DNA from: Urechis unicinctus
Taxonomy: Eukaryota; Annelida; Polychaeta; Xenopneusta; Urechidae
NCBI GenBank assembly: GCA_034190875.2
Contig: CM067349.1
Coordinates: 2,701,624-2,765,623 of the forward strand
Reading direction: 5' to 3'
DNA: 64,000 nucleotides
Shown here: piece after piece, positions 1 through 12,250 of the stretch
How the letters are laid out: each line of letters starts with the position of its first letter
Numbering within the stretch: the stretch's first letter is position 1
Program-made: the position numbers and the translations under genes
The notes under the pieces: generated by a model
Databases searched by the model: none
The model's input: only the letters and a program-made list of their open reading frames with translations
Told to the model about the DNA's origin: nothing

Positions 1-965
1 AACGCAATACACAATGTCAATGAGGGCTCACAAGATAGACAATTAATCCGTCAATAGCCAATAATGATTCCGGTATCAAATGGATTCATGAACGAATGAT
101 TTGTTTGTTGCCTAATAGGCTGAAACGGGCTCATTCTTTCATTCTGTTGTTGTTCCCTCCGCTCTATTAATGTAAGCTGCATCATATAGTGAACTTTAAT
201 TTGCAAATTGTCGTTTTTCACCTCGAAAGCAGTCGTTGAGTATAGGTTTCCGTAAACGTACTTCACACAGGTCAAACGATCGGTTTGGTAGTTGTTGTGA
301 CTTTTTATTGCGGTAATTAGCTCAAATCTTCACCAGCGCGACGGCGTTGTTACCCAGAGGGTTCATTGTAGTGAGCATATGTCTCATACCAAACGATTTT
401 AATGAACAAACAAATAACGACAACGTTTCCACTTATGGTTGTGTATCCATTTTTTTAGCTGACAAAAAAGACGCAACTAACGTCGAGCATGTTGTCTTGC
501 TGTGCACAACTATAGTAAATGCTTGTTATCACCATTTAGATTCGCGACACATCTAAATACATGTAGACGTGTCGCAGTGTGAATTGCGGTGCTTATTTCA
601 ACAAGTGCCGGCTATAACCAATAAAGACCAATCTTTGCACAGAATTCTAAGACTGCACAGAACGCCTTCAGAACCCAGCTAAAGACACAGGCTTTGAAAC
701 GTTTTAGGTTTTCGGTTACCGGTGTTAGTGTGAGGGTTAAGTTTGGTGTTACCATTTGTGTTGCTAAATAAATGATCGTTCCACTTCTTAATACCGTGAT
801 ACATTTTCAAGGATTTGTTATTCGGATGCTTAATTTTTCTACTCCATAAAACTGGCTGAAATCACGTTATGCACGATTGAAATTATAGGATCCTGATGCA
901 TAGAGAATACGCATCGAGACATGCAAGACAAATGTCAATAATATTGTACGCCAAGATCTCTCCAA

Positions 966-1040
966 GTGATACGTCAAAGGCACATTATAATGATGCGTCA
1001 TAGGCACGTAACAATGACGCGTCAAAAGGCCCATCATAAT
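966..1040. repeat. 24-bp VNTR in A1
   Basis: About three degenerate copies of a 24-bp unit of the type GATGCGTCATAGGCACGTA plus five AT bases. The same array occurs in A2 and A3 with different copy numbers. Confidence 0.75.
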
Positions 1041-1111
1041 GACTTTTTAGTTATCTATTTCCTACATCACGACGCTATTGAGACTGAACTAATGCGTGAA
1101 TATAACAAGGG

Positions 1112-1122
1112 TCACGTGACGT
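1112..1122. promoter_or_regulatory. Conserved E-box/CRE-like site (A1)
   Basis: TCACGTGACGT combines a CACGTG E-box with an overlapping TGACGT half-CRE. It is kept in all three A copies (18,197-18,207 and, with one change, 50,251-50,261), followed by ATGTTAAT and a G-rich GGGCGGGAA-type stretch. No transcript start can be shown, so the regulatory role is inferred from conservation and known motif types only. Confidence 0.3.
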
Positions 1123-2829
1123 ATGTTAATGTCAATAAGGGCGGGAAATATGCTTGCTGCAAACGAATTCGGATGATTGATACAATATACCCAAATTGGT
1201 ATTTTTCCTGGTGAATTTGTCTATGGTGCAACTGATGTTGGAGTATAAGCACTGACAAATCGTAATGGTAATTGGATATGAGACACACAAAGCGGCCTTA
1301 ATTGATTTGCATCAATAAGGTATACATTAGAGATGTTCTATTTGCCAGGGTTCACAGAGTGAACCATCATAATTGACTTATTTCCAAAACATACATACAT
1401 TTGTTGAACATGTCAAATCAAGTGGACGTGGGCGCACTCCACAAAGACAGATCATAGCGACATTTGCAATAAATATAATGAAATCCTTACCTCCATAGTA
1501 AGTTGTAGGAATATACTTTACACCTACCTGAACGTTCTAGCACCGTTATATTTGATCCTTAACTGGGTACGACCGACGTTCTCCCGGTCCCGAAGATACA
1601 TTCGACGGTACAGCACGAAGGTATATGTACACATATGTCTTCTGTCGCTGGCTTTTGGTTGTGTGACTGCACCGTTCGCCATATGCTGCCCCATGAATAT
1701 TGCGTCATTGTGTCAATTGCTTATAAATAAAAGCATAGGTTACAACTATGTGGCTGGCGCAATGTGAGTCCCTATTGATATAACCCTGTGCAGTACAAGG
1801 ACATGAGGACAATGTTTTAAAGTGTTTCAACCTGGCGGAGAGTTTTTGGCTAGGCGTTTAGCCTGAATAAAGTTTGTACACGGCTTTCGATGGCAATCGC
1901 CGCATACATAACACACCCATCCTCTACCATATTCAACAAGTCCATTAATAAACTAACGTTTCCAAATAACAGGAAATGTGTAAATGTTACACAAGTATTC
2001 AAAAGAGTCGTGATACATGGCATTGAATTAGTTAAGACAAGGTTTATTAGTGGTGTCCCTGTGACCCGCTTTTTTCTAAATCTGCATAAATGATCTTACC
2101 AGCGCTGTTGAAACAATGTTGAAAATAGCTGCAGATGACCCCTCACTTTACTCCAGAGTGAAGACAAACAGCAAGGACCAACTTTAAAACAGAGTTCACA
2201 TAATACATAGCACCAGAGAAACGATTGACAATTAAACTAATTGCTCAACGGGAGGTTTGATCAAACTTTATAAATCGTGCGAGAAATTTCCATTAAGTAA
2301 TAACACCAAGATTGCGAAGTCGCTGGTCTGTAAGGTGCTTCTAATCAGATTACCAAATTCATGTTGATCGCTCGACGGCATTTAAAAAACTTTATGAAGG
2401 CGATAAACGACATAAAAACTACGGTAGGCCATATCATAATGAAAAAAACAAGTTATATTGTTATAACCACTTATCCTTGTACGTGTATAAAAAAGGGAAG
2501 GTTTATTACTTTTGACGATGGTGTAGAAAGTAAATGAGCCAGAGGGTTCGCTGGACTTTAATTGAAGCAATCAAGCTCAATGCCTTCAAGGCGATAGAGC
2601 AAAATCAGTCATAACATGTGTTTAAGAATTTAAGCATCTACTGTCATTTTCATTGGCGAAATATAACAGCAACTAACACTGAGCATAACGCATTGGTAAT
2701 GTAGCAAGGTGCTATGAAAGCCAAATATGTGCCTTGTGGGGTCTCGCCACAGCCGATAGCTTTGGCTGTAACGCATTCAACATGTCTTCCGCATTAAAAC
2801 CAACACTTATTAGAGGGATTGCTACACTG

Positions 2830-3310
2830 ATTAGCCCGCGGGTTCGTGGGTTCGTTTTTGCCTATATTTTTTATAGTTTAGCAATATAGCCCTGCCACGC
2901 AATATACCTGACAGCCATGCTTACTATAGGAATGTAAACAATAAAACACCAAAGCATCGGTTAAAGGACGACATGCGCTTCCAGAAAATGCATCTACACG
3001 TATTATGTACTACATCACGTCGCGAACCTACTGCAACTTGGGCTAGAGTTATCTTGTATCTACAATAGCACACCCGACACGACATATCGTGCTCCGCGAG
3101 CGCACTGCTAATTGATGATGGTTCTGGAAAGCAATTTCTGCAATTGTTTTACACCTCTCACGGGCCATTAAACCAGCTCAGAGGTAATCGCCTGTGTTAT
3201 TTTGCTGTTTTTGTTGATGCATCGGTCAATATGGAGCACAAACGGTGGCACTCAGATGTAAGACCACGAATAATGTTATACTCAACGTTTAATATCGTTG
3301 TTTTGACACA
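2830..3310. repeat. Block B1
   Basis: Matches B2 at 56,480-56,985 in the same orientation, from the TTAGCAATATAGC landmark to the ATATCG(T/G)TGTTxTGACA landmark. Indels are frequent and no frame is preserved between the copies. The next bases are a (TA)n array. Confidence 0.8.
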
Positions 3311-3318
3311 AAAACAAC

Positions 3319-3695
<377 letters not shown>

Positions 3696-3859
3696 TATAT
3701 TTCTTAATCATAGATATATGGCCAGAACGAGGCAGTCCATGTAATTTTTTGCCCGGATAGCATATCATAGTCCGAGATACGGGTCCGTTTCGATCAATGA
3801 ATTACGTTTAATTTTATGTCCTTTGAGGAAGTAATCCGTATGTGTGCTCGTGACCAAAT

Positions 3860-4860
3860 ATAACGAGCGCTGTGATCGATGTCAGTTACAATGCATTCTT
3901 CGAGTACGTGTGTCAACGGTGGTCATTATAATGGCTGCATTAAGTGGTGCCACCATCTGACGAATGGCATTTGTGTTTATACCGGTATTAAACGTCTTAT
4001 TAAGTTAATTTTGTTTGTGAGATTTGACCAACGCCTCGACAAAAACAGCAAGTTAATGCAAGCGATCGCCTTGTAGGAGGATCACATTTTCCGTGAGAGA
4101 TCCAAATCAATTTCAGAGATTGCTTTGCCGCATACACGTCAATAAGTTGGGCGCTCAGGCAGTACAAGATATCCTGCCAAGTGTGAGAATCTAGACGTCT
4201 CCCAGTGACAATGTAACATAAGGTACATTAGTTTCTGGAAGCGATGCAATACATTATATAAGTGTAGTACTTATTGGCATTGTGTATTGAGCCCACAAGT
4301 GGATGCTTTCACGACTTATTGTGTATATTTAGACAATGAGCGCGACACCCCGGTCGTATTTGGTTATGGGGCATCCTGGTTTGTTTATGCTGGTGACGTC
4401 ATATGTGCACTCCTTACAGCAGATGGCATTTTATTGACGTGTACTTGCTGCATGCTATAATAATGGCTGTATTGGTTGGTGCCACCAACAAAGAGGCACT
4501 TTATTTCTTTTGTTTGCAAATCACACCATAGTTATTTCATAAACAATCACGCCCGATTTATCATTAGAGTGCCTTTTAAGACAAACTGCAGGCAGGTGCC
4601 TGAACAATGCAATTGACATAGCTCAGGCACTGTCCATCGATGGCCGAGAATGAACCAGGTTATTGCCAACGATGCCAACAGACAACCTGTTATACCGCCC
4701 CTAGCAAATGCAATTCATGTTTGTTAATGGAGCTCGGACCCAGTAGAATCAATGCAAAAGTAACTACATCCTTGAATGACAATGAATCACTTATATAAAG
4801 TTTCAGTCAATGTGATAATTACATTGTGTGCTTTCCTTGCGCAGACATAGCTGCATATTT
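3860..4860. repeat. Block C1
   Basis: Matches C2 at 26,485-27,315 in the same orientation, including CTTACAGC(A/G)GA, TGGTGCCACCAAC and CAATGCAAAAGTAACTACAT landmarks. C2 has a 194-codon open frame. C1 breaks that frame by small indels near 4,350, which argues against a conserved gene. Confidence 0.85.
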
Positions 4861-5116
4861 GGGAAATGGAGTTTAATTCGTGTATATATACAGGTGTGTA
4901 AGGAACGCATCCATCCATTGAGACATCGACATAGATGTACACATACATGATGCACTTATTGGTTGTCCGGTATTATTGACATGCACATGTCATATATTGA
5001 TCTGCGTTATACCCAGTTAACACATCGGCCAAACAAATATATTTCCGACCTTCTGGGTAGAAAGACAGTAATAAAATTTAACTACACCATGTCTTTTGCC
5101 GCTTTGGCTGATTAAA

Positions 5117-5241
5117 ATGTGTGTTTGTGTGTGCGGGTTTTGTGCCCGTGTTTATGTGTCGGTGGTGTGAGTGAGTGTGTGAGTGTGTGCGTTTGTGAGT
5201 GTGTGCGTGTGTGTGTGTATCTTTGTATGTGTGTGTGATAT
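5117..5241. repeat. GT-rich simple repeat
   Basis: Imperfect (TG)n/(GTGA)n run. The predicted His-Thr-rich and Val-Cys-rich frames over it are by-products of the repeat. Confidence 0.9.
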
Positions 5242-5691
5242 GGACAGAAACGAGTCTATAGCCAGTATTGATCAATCCTACGAGATATTATGTCAGACTC
5301 TTTTTAGCAAATACGCAGCCGTGCTAAAATTGAGATATCTTATCAAACTCTTATTAAACCTAAGACGGCGGGATGTTATTCCATTTTTCTGCGATATATC
5401 AATCACGTTCATCATTTCTCTGTAATGCCTTACTCAATGTGTGCATTAACGGTACTTGATATAATACGAACCATAAGTTGAACAGGAAGCGTTATTCAAT
5501 ATGATTTAGCTTAATATTACCTGATATGTGTACATAAAGAAGCCACTACCCGTGCTCCGTCCTGATTTACTCATCGACAAAACAAGCCAAATAACACAAT
5601 ATTCTGTGTGGAGAAAAAAATAGATATATGATTGCGTAAACTCACATGCAGCAATATGCTGCGCGCTCAATCAGTACAAAGATGACTTGCC

Positions 5692-5747
5692 AAGTGTGAG
5701 TTTCGTTCACAAGTGTGAGTTTCGTTCACAAATGTGAGTTTCGTATA
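5692..5747. repeat. 19-bp tandem repeat
   Basis: Three copies of AAGTGTGAGTTTCGTTCAC, the last slightly diverged. E2 has only one copy near 63,483, so the expansion is specific to this copy. Confidence 0.85.
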
Positions 5748-6214
5748 ATATTGTAGTAAAGTTATATGCTGATATTTCGGCGGCTGTACTGCAACAATAA
5801 TTAAGCGGTTCCTGTACCCGGATTCTCTACCAGATGTTGTGCTCAAAGAAGCAAATGAAGTCGCTTAGTGATGAATCAACAAGACAACACTATAGTACGC
5901 CGAAGGCAGTCCATATTTTGTTATTATGCTGCTATCAAAGATGAGTCGGGCTGCATTCATTTAGCCCTTTGTATTAGTATGCTTTCGCCACAATTCATTA
6001 TTTTTCACAAAGTACGGTTGCCTCGTCACTGTTAATTCGATACAAATTGTCGTCGAAGTTTCAATGATAGATGTGAACAGCCTTTCTCATTAGTGCAAAA
6101 GCGGAGAATTAAATTATTAAGGATTTATCGTGCTATTGCACATTTTACGGATAAGGGCGCAAAATACGCTCTTTGAAAACCATTTAGTAGCTGGTCTAGC
6201 AGCATCATACCAAA

Positions 6215-7050
6215 TTACCTCCAGAGTTTTAGATATCTAACATATTAAACGCTTACCGAGCCTTACAATGGATTCAAATCAACAAGCCAGATTTTCCTCA
6301 GTACATGTATACATATATTCTTCGGCCATGGCATATAAATACGCGCGGATATGCGCATTAAAATAGCAGATGACGCTAGTTAGTAAAAAAGATATACATT
6401 GTTATTGCCTGTGTAGCATAGTCATGTCTTTTCAACATATTCACCTTTTTTTATTTACCGTCGGTCATCAGCCAACCAGTAGTACCGAAATATATCTGCT
6501 TTAAGCTGCCTTCATGTTTGACGGCAGTGTAGGTCAAGCTTACTCAGTCGCCACATCCGTGGCAGAATCCCTCTGGGATTACACCCGTCAATACTGATTA
6601 TAAACCACCCGTAGAGAATAATACAAGCACATATCAGTTTCATGTCAATAAGACAAATGTTGCATTAGGCCGGCTGTGAAGTGTTAGTGCAAATATGTGT
6701 GAATCATGAAGGCAGTTAATGTGTATGACATTGTGCAGCCGGTCCTGAAGCAACATTGATAAATACTTCTGCTAACATCTGGGTATGATTTATGTTACAC
6801 TTTGCAACATAGTCAAGCATAGGCAAATATGTTACTGCCAAGCAGACTTGATAATTTTGTAGAGATATGTGTAAGCTTGTGTCCTGATGCGGCGATGAAT
6901 GATTCAGACAAGCTGATATCGTTGGCTCTCGGCTGTTTATGCTAAATCAACTTCTCTTTCCAGTGATTATTATTTGATTTACGTCATACGCACGAACTGA
7001 ATGGGACAACCGTTCTGTAACATTTACCTAAGCAACACGGTGCTTAACGA
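6215..7050. repeat. Block D1
   Basis: Matches D2 at 27,380-28,205. The stretch around 6,460-6,600 (AACCAGTAGTACCG, GACGGCAGTGTAGGTCAAGC type landmarks) is the best preserved. No open frame is shared. Confidence 0.85.
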
Positions 7051-9285
7051 AGACAATCAGAATGTTACATGTTCTAACTGATCACAAATTAGTCGGTTAT
7101 CTTTTTGTGGTGAAAGCTGCTTCCAGTAAAACATGCATAATCTCATGACGCGCAATTAGCAGGTAACGTAAAACTTTACTAATGGAACTCTCTCAATACT
7201 GTGAATGTGAATACTAAAACCCTCGTGTTCAACTCCGAAGCAATACCCAGATTGGTAATATTGAGTCGTATGTGCACAAAATGCAATATTGACAGGGTTA
7301 GACTTTTCCATCATTTACATCAAAATTACTGCCCAGAACAAAGTTATGCACAGTAATAGCTAGCTGTCTATGGCATTGAATCGAAAAAACATCAGTGCCT
7401 CTTGGTTTGAGGCTGGAAAATTGTATTGCATACTTCGAACAAGATAGTCAAAATGTCTACATTGAATCAAAGTATTTGGGTTTACCGGCCCTTTCCTTGA
7501 GGCCTGGAGGACGATATCTATAGTTGTGCTGTCATTACCTCGCAAAGTGTTTTTTAATATCTATTGTACAGGTTTGTAACGGACGTACGCCTGGCATACC
7601 ATTTCTTTTGGTAACCACACGCCCTCGTCAATTCTTTTGGAGAGTGGATACAAATGGAAAGCCAGAATTTTAATGAGTTTTATACTCCACCTTTACGCTT
7701 TTGACCTAGTTTATGTCATAGTGATAGTTCAACTGCCTTGTATTCCTTAAGGCATTATTCTAACGTACATAAAGAGTATTCAGGCAATTAGTCTAGGACA
7801 GCTAATTGATTTAGCCATCAAGAAGAATTCTGCCCAGCCTGTGGTCAAACAAATGCTTTTACCAATGTCTGGATCCAGTGAATTATTTTCGGAGCCGCTG
7901 CTAAGCATAGAGGATTGTCACAGCAGCTGTCCATATGATATAGACTGGTCCACGAGATTACTGTAACTGCCACACAATATATTTTTTTGCAACGATATGA
8001 GTCAACTCTACGGTTTATAAAACCTCCTCAGTTTTTAATCGATGCTTCTAATGGAGTTGTTTTTGTTGGTATGCAACTTATCAGGCCAATCAGTGAGTGA
8101 TTTTGCATTATCTTTCAGACTAAGGTGGAAAATATACTCGAAATAACCACACCTTCATATAGTCTAATTGCTGTTTAACACGTGTGCGACTTAAAATATA
8201 CATCATATATATGCACCAGCTGTTACAATTCTGCATTCTCACTTTTTCCTTACACAGCATAGGGACCGAATAGACGAACTATAAGTTGCATATACAAATA
8301 AGTACATATCTGTGCAAAGCAACTTACAAGCAATCAAATGCAGCAGTGCTATGACCCGCCAATAATAAGAAAAATCAATCAATAGATTAATTTCTTCATC
8401 AGCGCTTTGTTTATTAATTATACAGCTGATTGGTTGTTCCACCGCATAATAATTCGCGTTGTTTTTGCATCCATAACCACGCTCCTTCATGAATAACAGT
8501 TGCTGATCTATGTCTGAAACATGCATTAAACTAATGCTACAGTGACTTGATGCTTATATTAATTGGACACTTGCACTCATGAACTTGGCAAAGGAAGTGT
8601 TTGTGATATACGTCGTGCTTACCTAGTCCCCCTCTGTGAAGTACAAGAAATCGCTCACAGCAAGCAACTAGACTAACTTGGAGACCATAAGTGAAACGAT
8701 ATAGATAACTGCCGGGCCTGTTAAGTTAAACATTAGACATTTGCGATTTCTTACCCTTGATTGTGCTTGTGTAGTGAATGCTTATTGCACCAGTCATGTT
8801 GCTTCGTCTTGGCCTATTGATATTCATAAGGAAGAGACAAAGGGACGAATGCGATGAGTTGAGCGAATTATTGTAAGTTTGGTGTCCCTTGTACAATTGA
8901 CTATCAATATAGAATCCCCTGGATAAGGTTTGTTTTTACGGTTCGCTGCAAGTATCCTCAAATCTATTACGCAACTTTGTCGTGGTCTTGTTATGAGCCT
9001 AAATGTTATATCTACGGTCAAACGATGAAAACAGATATGGTACTATAATCATGTGAGTGAACACAGAATTGCTGCCTGCAATCATTTACATCATATACAA
9101 TAAGATTAATTTATCTCAAGGTCACACACTACTAGTCAGTAAGGTTCGAAGGAGGATGGAGGGGGAGGAGGGTGGTGCTCAATTGTCCTCATTAAATTAA
9201 ATTAATGTAAAAATTGCTCGTTTTCTCAAGTTTTACGTTTCTTAGCTGTGGATTGGGATGAATAAATCTGTGAGGAAAGCATACC
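7051..9285. other. Inter-block stretch of X1, no gene seen
   Basis: No recognisable gene, RNA or mobile-element terminus. The part around 7,590-7,800 weakly resembles 15,600-15,790, as a diverged internal repeat. An open frame at 8,239-8,526 on the minus strand has no recognisable features and no counterpart elsewhere in the window. Confidence 0.5.
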
Positions 9286-9289
9286 AGTG

Positions 9290-12250
9290 CCATGGCACTT
9301 GGTTGAATGACCGACCTAATTTTACGAGTAATGCTATCTGATGTATTGTCGTTGAAAATGTAATTGATCTTATCAATATAATTATTCTGAGCAAGGATAT
9401 CGAATGATTAATAACATACTAATGATATACTTCATTTGTCTACGATGTGAAGAGTGTTCTATAAAAATAGGAAGCAATGCATCAACTAATTGATAACTGA
9501 TGAAGAATTGTGCGGATACTCATTTGCCAACAGCCTTTTGTCATTTATGTGTGTGCGTATTCCATTGCATTCTTAAAAGTTCATCGATCTAAACAACTTG
9601 AACAAATGGACCACATTCGGTGAAATGTCAATTAATATTGACTTTCCGTTCCATTGTTTTCTTCTAACGGTTCCTTAATGGGTATTCAAAATGTTCATAA
9701 AACAACTAAATATTTTATTGTACTGCATTAGATTTTATTGCAGCGGTTATTCATTTTTGTTTTTTCCTCACACCAACATCATGGGAGTCGTTCCAGCAGC
9801 CCGTTTTCGTCTTTGTCTGCATCTGGATGTGCCCTTTGTTTTGCAAATAAATCCTTACATGCTAACGAGGGAATATTATAAGACTGTTGCACAGCAGCTT
9901 TGCTATGTAGATCGGTGGGTGGTTGAGTATGCTGCGGTTGAGAGGACGCTTCTTTAATACAGCATCACTTTGCGTGCCACGTTCATTATTTTTCCTAGCA
10001 GTCCGTTTCTCCTCTTAACATTTTAACTGGCACCATTAACTTCCCCTAAAATCGGCATAATCCTGCTTTCAACATCATTTAATGCACCATAAATTTTCAC
10101 AACAATGAATGTGTCGTGCATTCAACATTTCTATTGCTACTACGTTATAATATGTTTACCAATTAATACTACACGTGATCACGAGTATATGACCATTCCA
10201 TACTGCGGCACTTTCATCAAAGGGTTGAACTATGTGCACGATGACATTAGCTTACATACATTCGTTTCTTAACTTTGATGACAACCACTTCCAAGAGCAG
10301 CTACCGAGGTTTTCATACACGTTTGTTTCTAACAAAGGAGGCGCGGATCACCGCAACCTGTCTACACATGTCAAAGGTTTACCCGCTTATGCAGGATGTG
10401 GTGCTGTAAATTCTGTTATTCCTTATTGTGTCTACTTAATTAGGACCTATAACATGACAATACGTATCATGTTGGAATGTACCGTTACAGTTAGTAGCCT
10501 GTGGTGTTGGCAGTCTTCTTACGGGTGAAATGGTAGAAGTTGAAACCACATGGAGGGTACAGCTGATACCGATACAACTAAGATAAAAAGCTTTAATGGC
10601 GGATATCAGTGAGTGAGCGCTATGAACCAACTTGACATGATATTGTACATTCACTATTTGAAGTCAAATATGTAATAAAACAAAATCCCTAACTATAAGA
10701 GAAGTTGCTGTTTACCTTGGAAATGCTTTCACGAGGCACTGCAATCATAACAATAGACACACCATCCGATGTTGGCAAAGCTTAACGTACAACTGCATTC
10801 CGTCGTGGAACTACTTCGCAAGTTCAACACGCTTTTAGAGTTCAGCTGGTCCTCTTCATTGTCCATGTGGCTAGTGCTCCGTTTCACCTGGACCGCGCAC
10901 TCACTCGTTGCTGAGCAGTATGTTTTCGTACCACCCTGTTACTTTATAGCTCCTGTGGCTACGCTGCATCGTACTCGGCATTACGATGTTCCCGCAATAA
11001 TATCCTGTGTTATGACCGAGACCATGTATAGGGTCCTGAGGCAGTATTCATGATATAAGTAGCAAGATATTTTCTGCCATAAACGGACACTTCACAGTAG
11101 ATATTTCAGATCCTATATGGATCAACTACTGTCCCTTAGGATGGTGGGGGTAGATTGTTGCCTCTTTATGGAACAATGCAGATGGATAATCGTGTGGATG
11201 TGGCTATTATTAATGATACCCTGTTAACGCCAAATAGATAACTTCAACTAATAAATATATTGAAGTTAGAAACTTATTCTTGTTCAAAACCAAACAGTGG
11301 AGTGCCGTTGTGCAACCACCATGTAAATCTACCCCTGAAATTAATGCTCGGTTATGGGTTCAATGCACACTTTTCTTGATACCCACGCATATATATTTGC
11401 GATTTCGCATGACCGTATTGACGGCTGCTTTAAGAACCTACGGCACTAAAAATACATAATGATGACATAATGGACTGCGTGGGAGCCTAGAATGTGCTTA
11501 AGAAAGGCAATACTAATAATGTTGTGGATAACCGCATTCACAAAGTTCTGTATGTAGCGTGAATTATACTGGCAATCGGACATACTATATTTTAAATAGT
11601 TGAGCCGTACTGCTATTTATCCCGTGTAGACTATCACAATAGAACAATAGGACATTATAGGTATCATGTTGGTTATAGTTTATGCACCAGCTTATGCAGC
11701 TATGTGATCGTTTAACTGGTATTGGTGTCTCATCGTTTATTGGATTCTCATCATTAGCTTGTATTTTATCATTTAGCAACGCTGTGCTTTGTCACACAGG
11801 CAGTCACTTAGCATGTGCTCGACAACATTTCTATATCCAGAACTGGTTTTATCTTGATCCTAACAGTGGAAATTAAGGAATCGTGAATTGGCACCGCTTC
11901 ATCACATGCTTCAATCGCTGAGTCCTGATGATGGTTGCACTGCTGAGTGATTTGCACAGGCCTAATAGATCGCCCTAACTTGTACTTTGTTTAAAGAATA
12001 TGTTTTGCAAGAAGTGACGTTGCAAGTGATTGTAACAGGGAATAAATGTTTTATGAAGACATAGGGAGCTTCATGCTAGCAGACATGACGTTTATTAAAG
12101 AGTGCATACTTTCGCGAGGGCGTTTCACTTCGAGTGGCTTTGTGGTGATTGTTTCCCCAATTGTAATGAACTACAATCGTTAGGTGGCACTACCGTGATA
12201 TTAACAAAAACACATTGGAATTCTGGGCTGACGTCATTGTGATTGATGAG
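9290..12250. repeat. Block F1
   Basis: Matches F2 (about 31,800-35,250), clearly from 9,880 onward. Compared with F2 it carries about 345 extra bases at 10,396-10,740 and about 110 at 11,110-11,228, and lacks the F2 insertion of 33,862-34,686. A 94-codon plus-strand frame at 10,769-11,053 is roughly mirrored at 33,117-33,401, but the two diverge at both ends. Confidence 0.82.

Larger units (their letters stand above)
1..2800. repeat. Block A1
   Basis: Matches A3 from 49,121 and A2 from about 17,450. Shared landmarks are the GATGCGTCATAGGCACGTA tandem repeat near 970-1,040, the TCACGTGACGT site at 1,112, the region around 1,380-1,560 and the CCTTCAAGGC region at 2,585. It lacks the roughly 1.9 kb found in A2 (about 18,745-20,630) and A3 (about 50,790-52,650), with the join near 1,590-1,605. 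It also lacks most of the segment matching 20,900-21,780. No gene is seen. Confidence 0.8.
5070..6060. repeat. Block E1
   Basis: Matches E2 at 63,050-63,960. It includes a GT-rich stretch at 5,117-5,241, a 19-bp triple repeat at 5,692-5,747 that is single-copy in E2, and a short segment (about 5,828-5,925) whose counterpart in E2 is inverted. Confidence 0.8.

Noticed and set aside
5078..5275. His/Thr-rich frame
   Set aside because: By-product of the GT-rich simple repeat.
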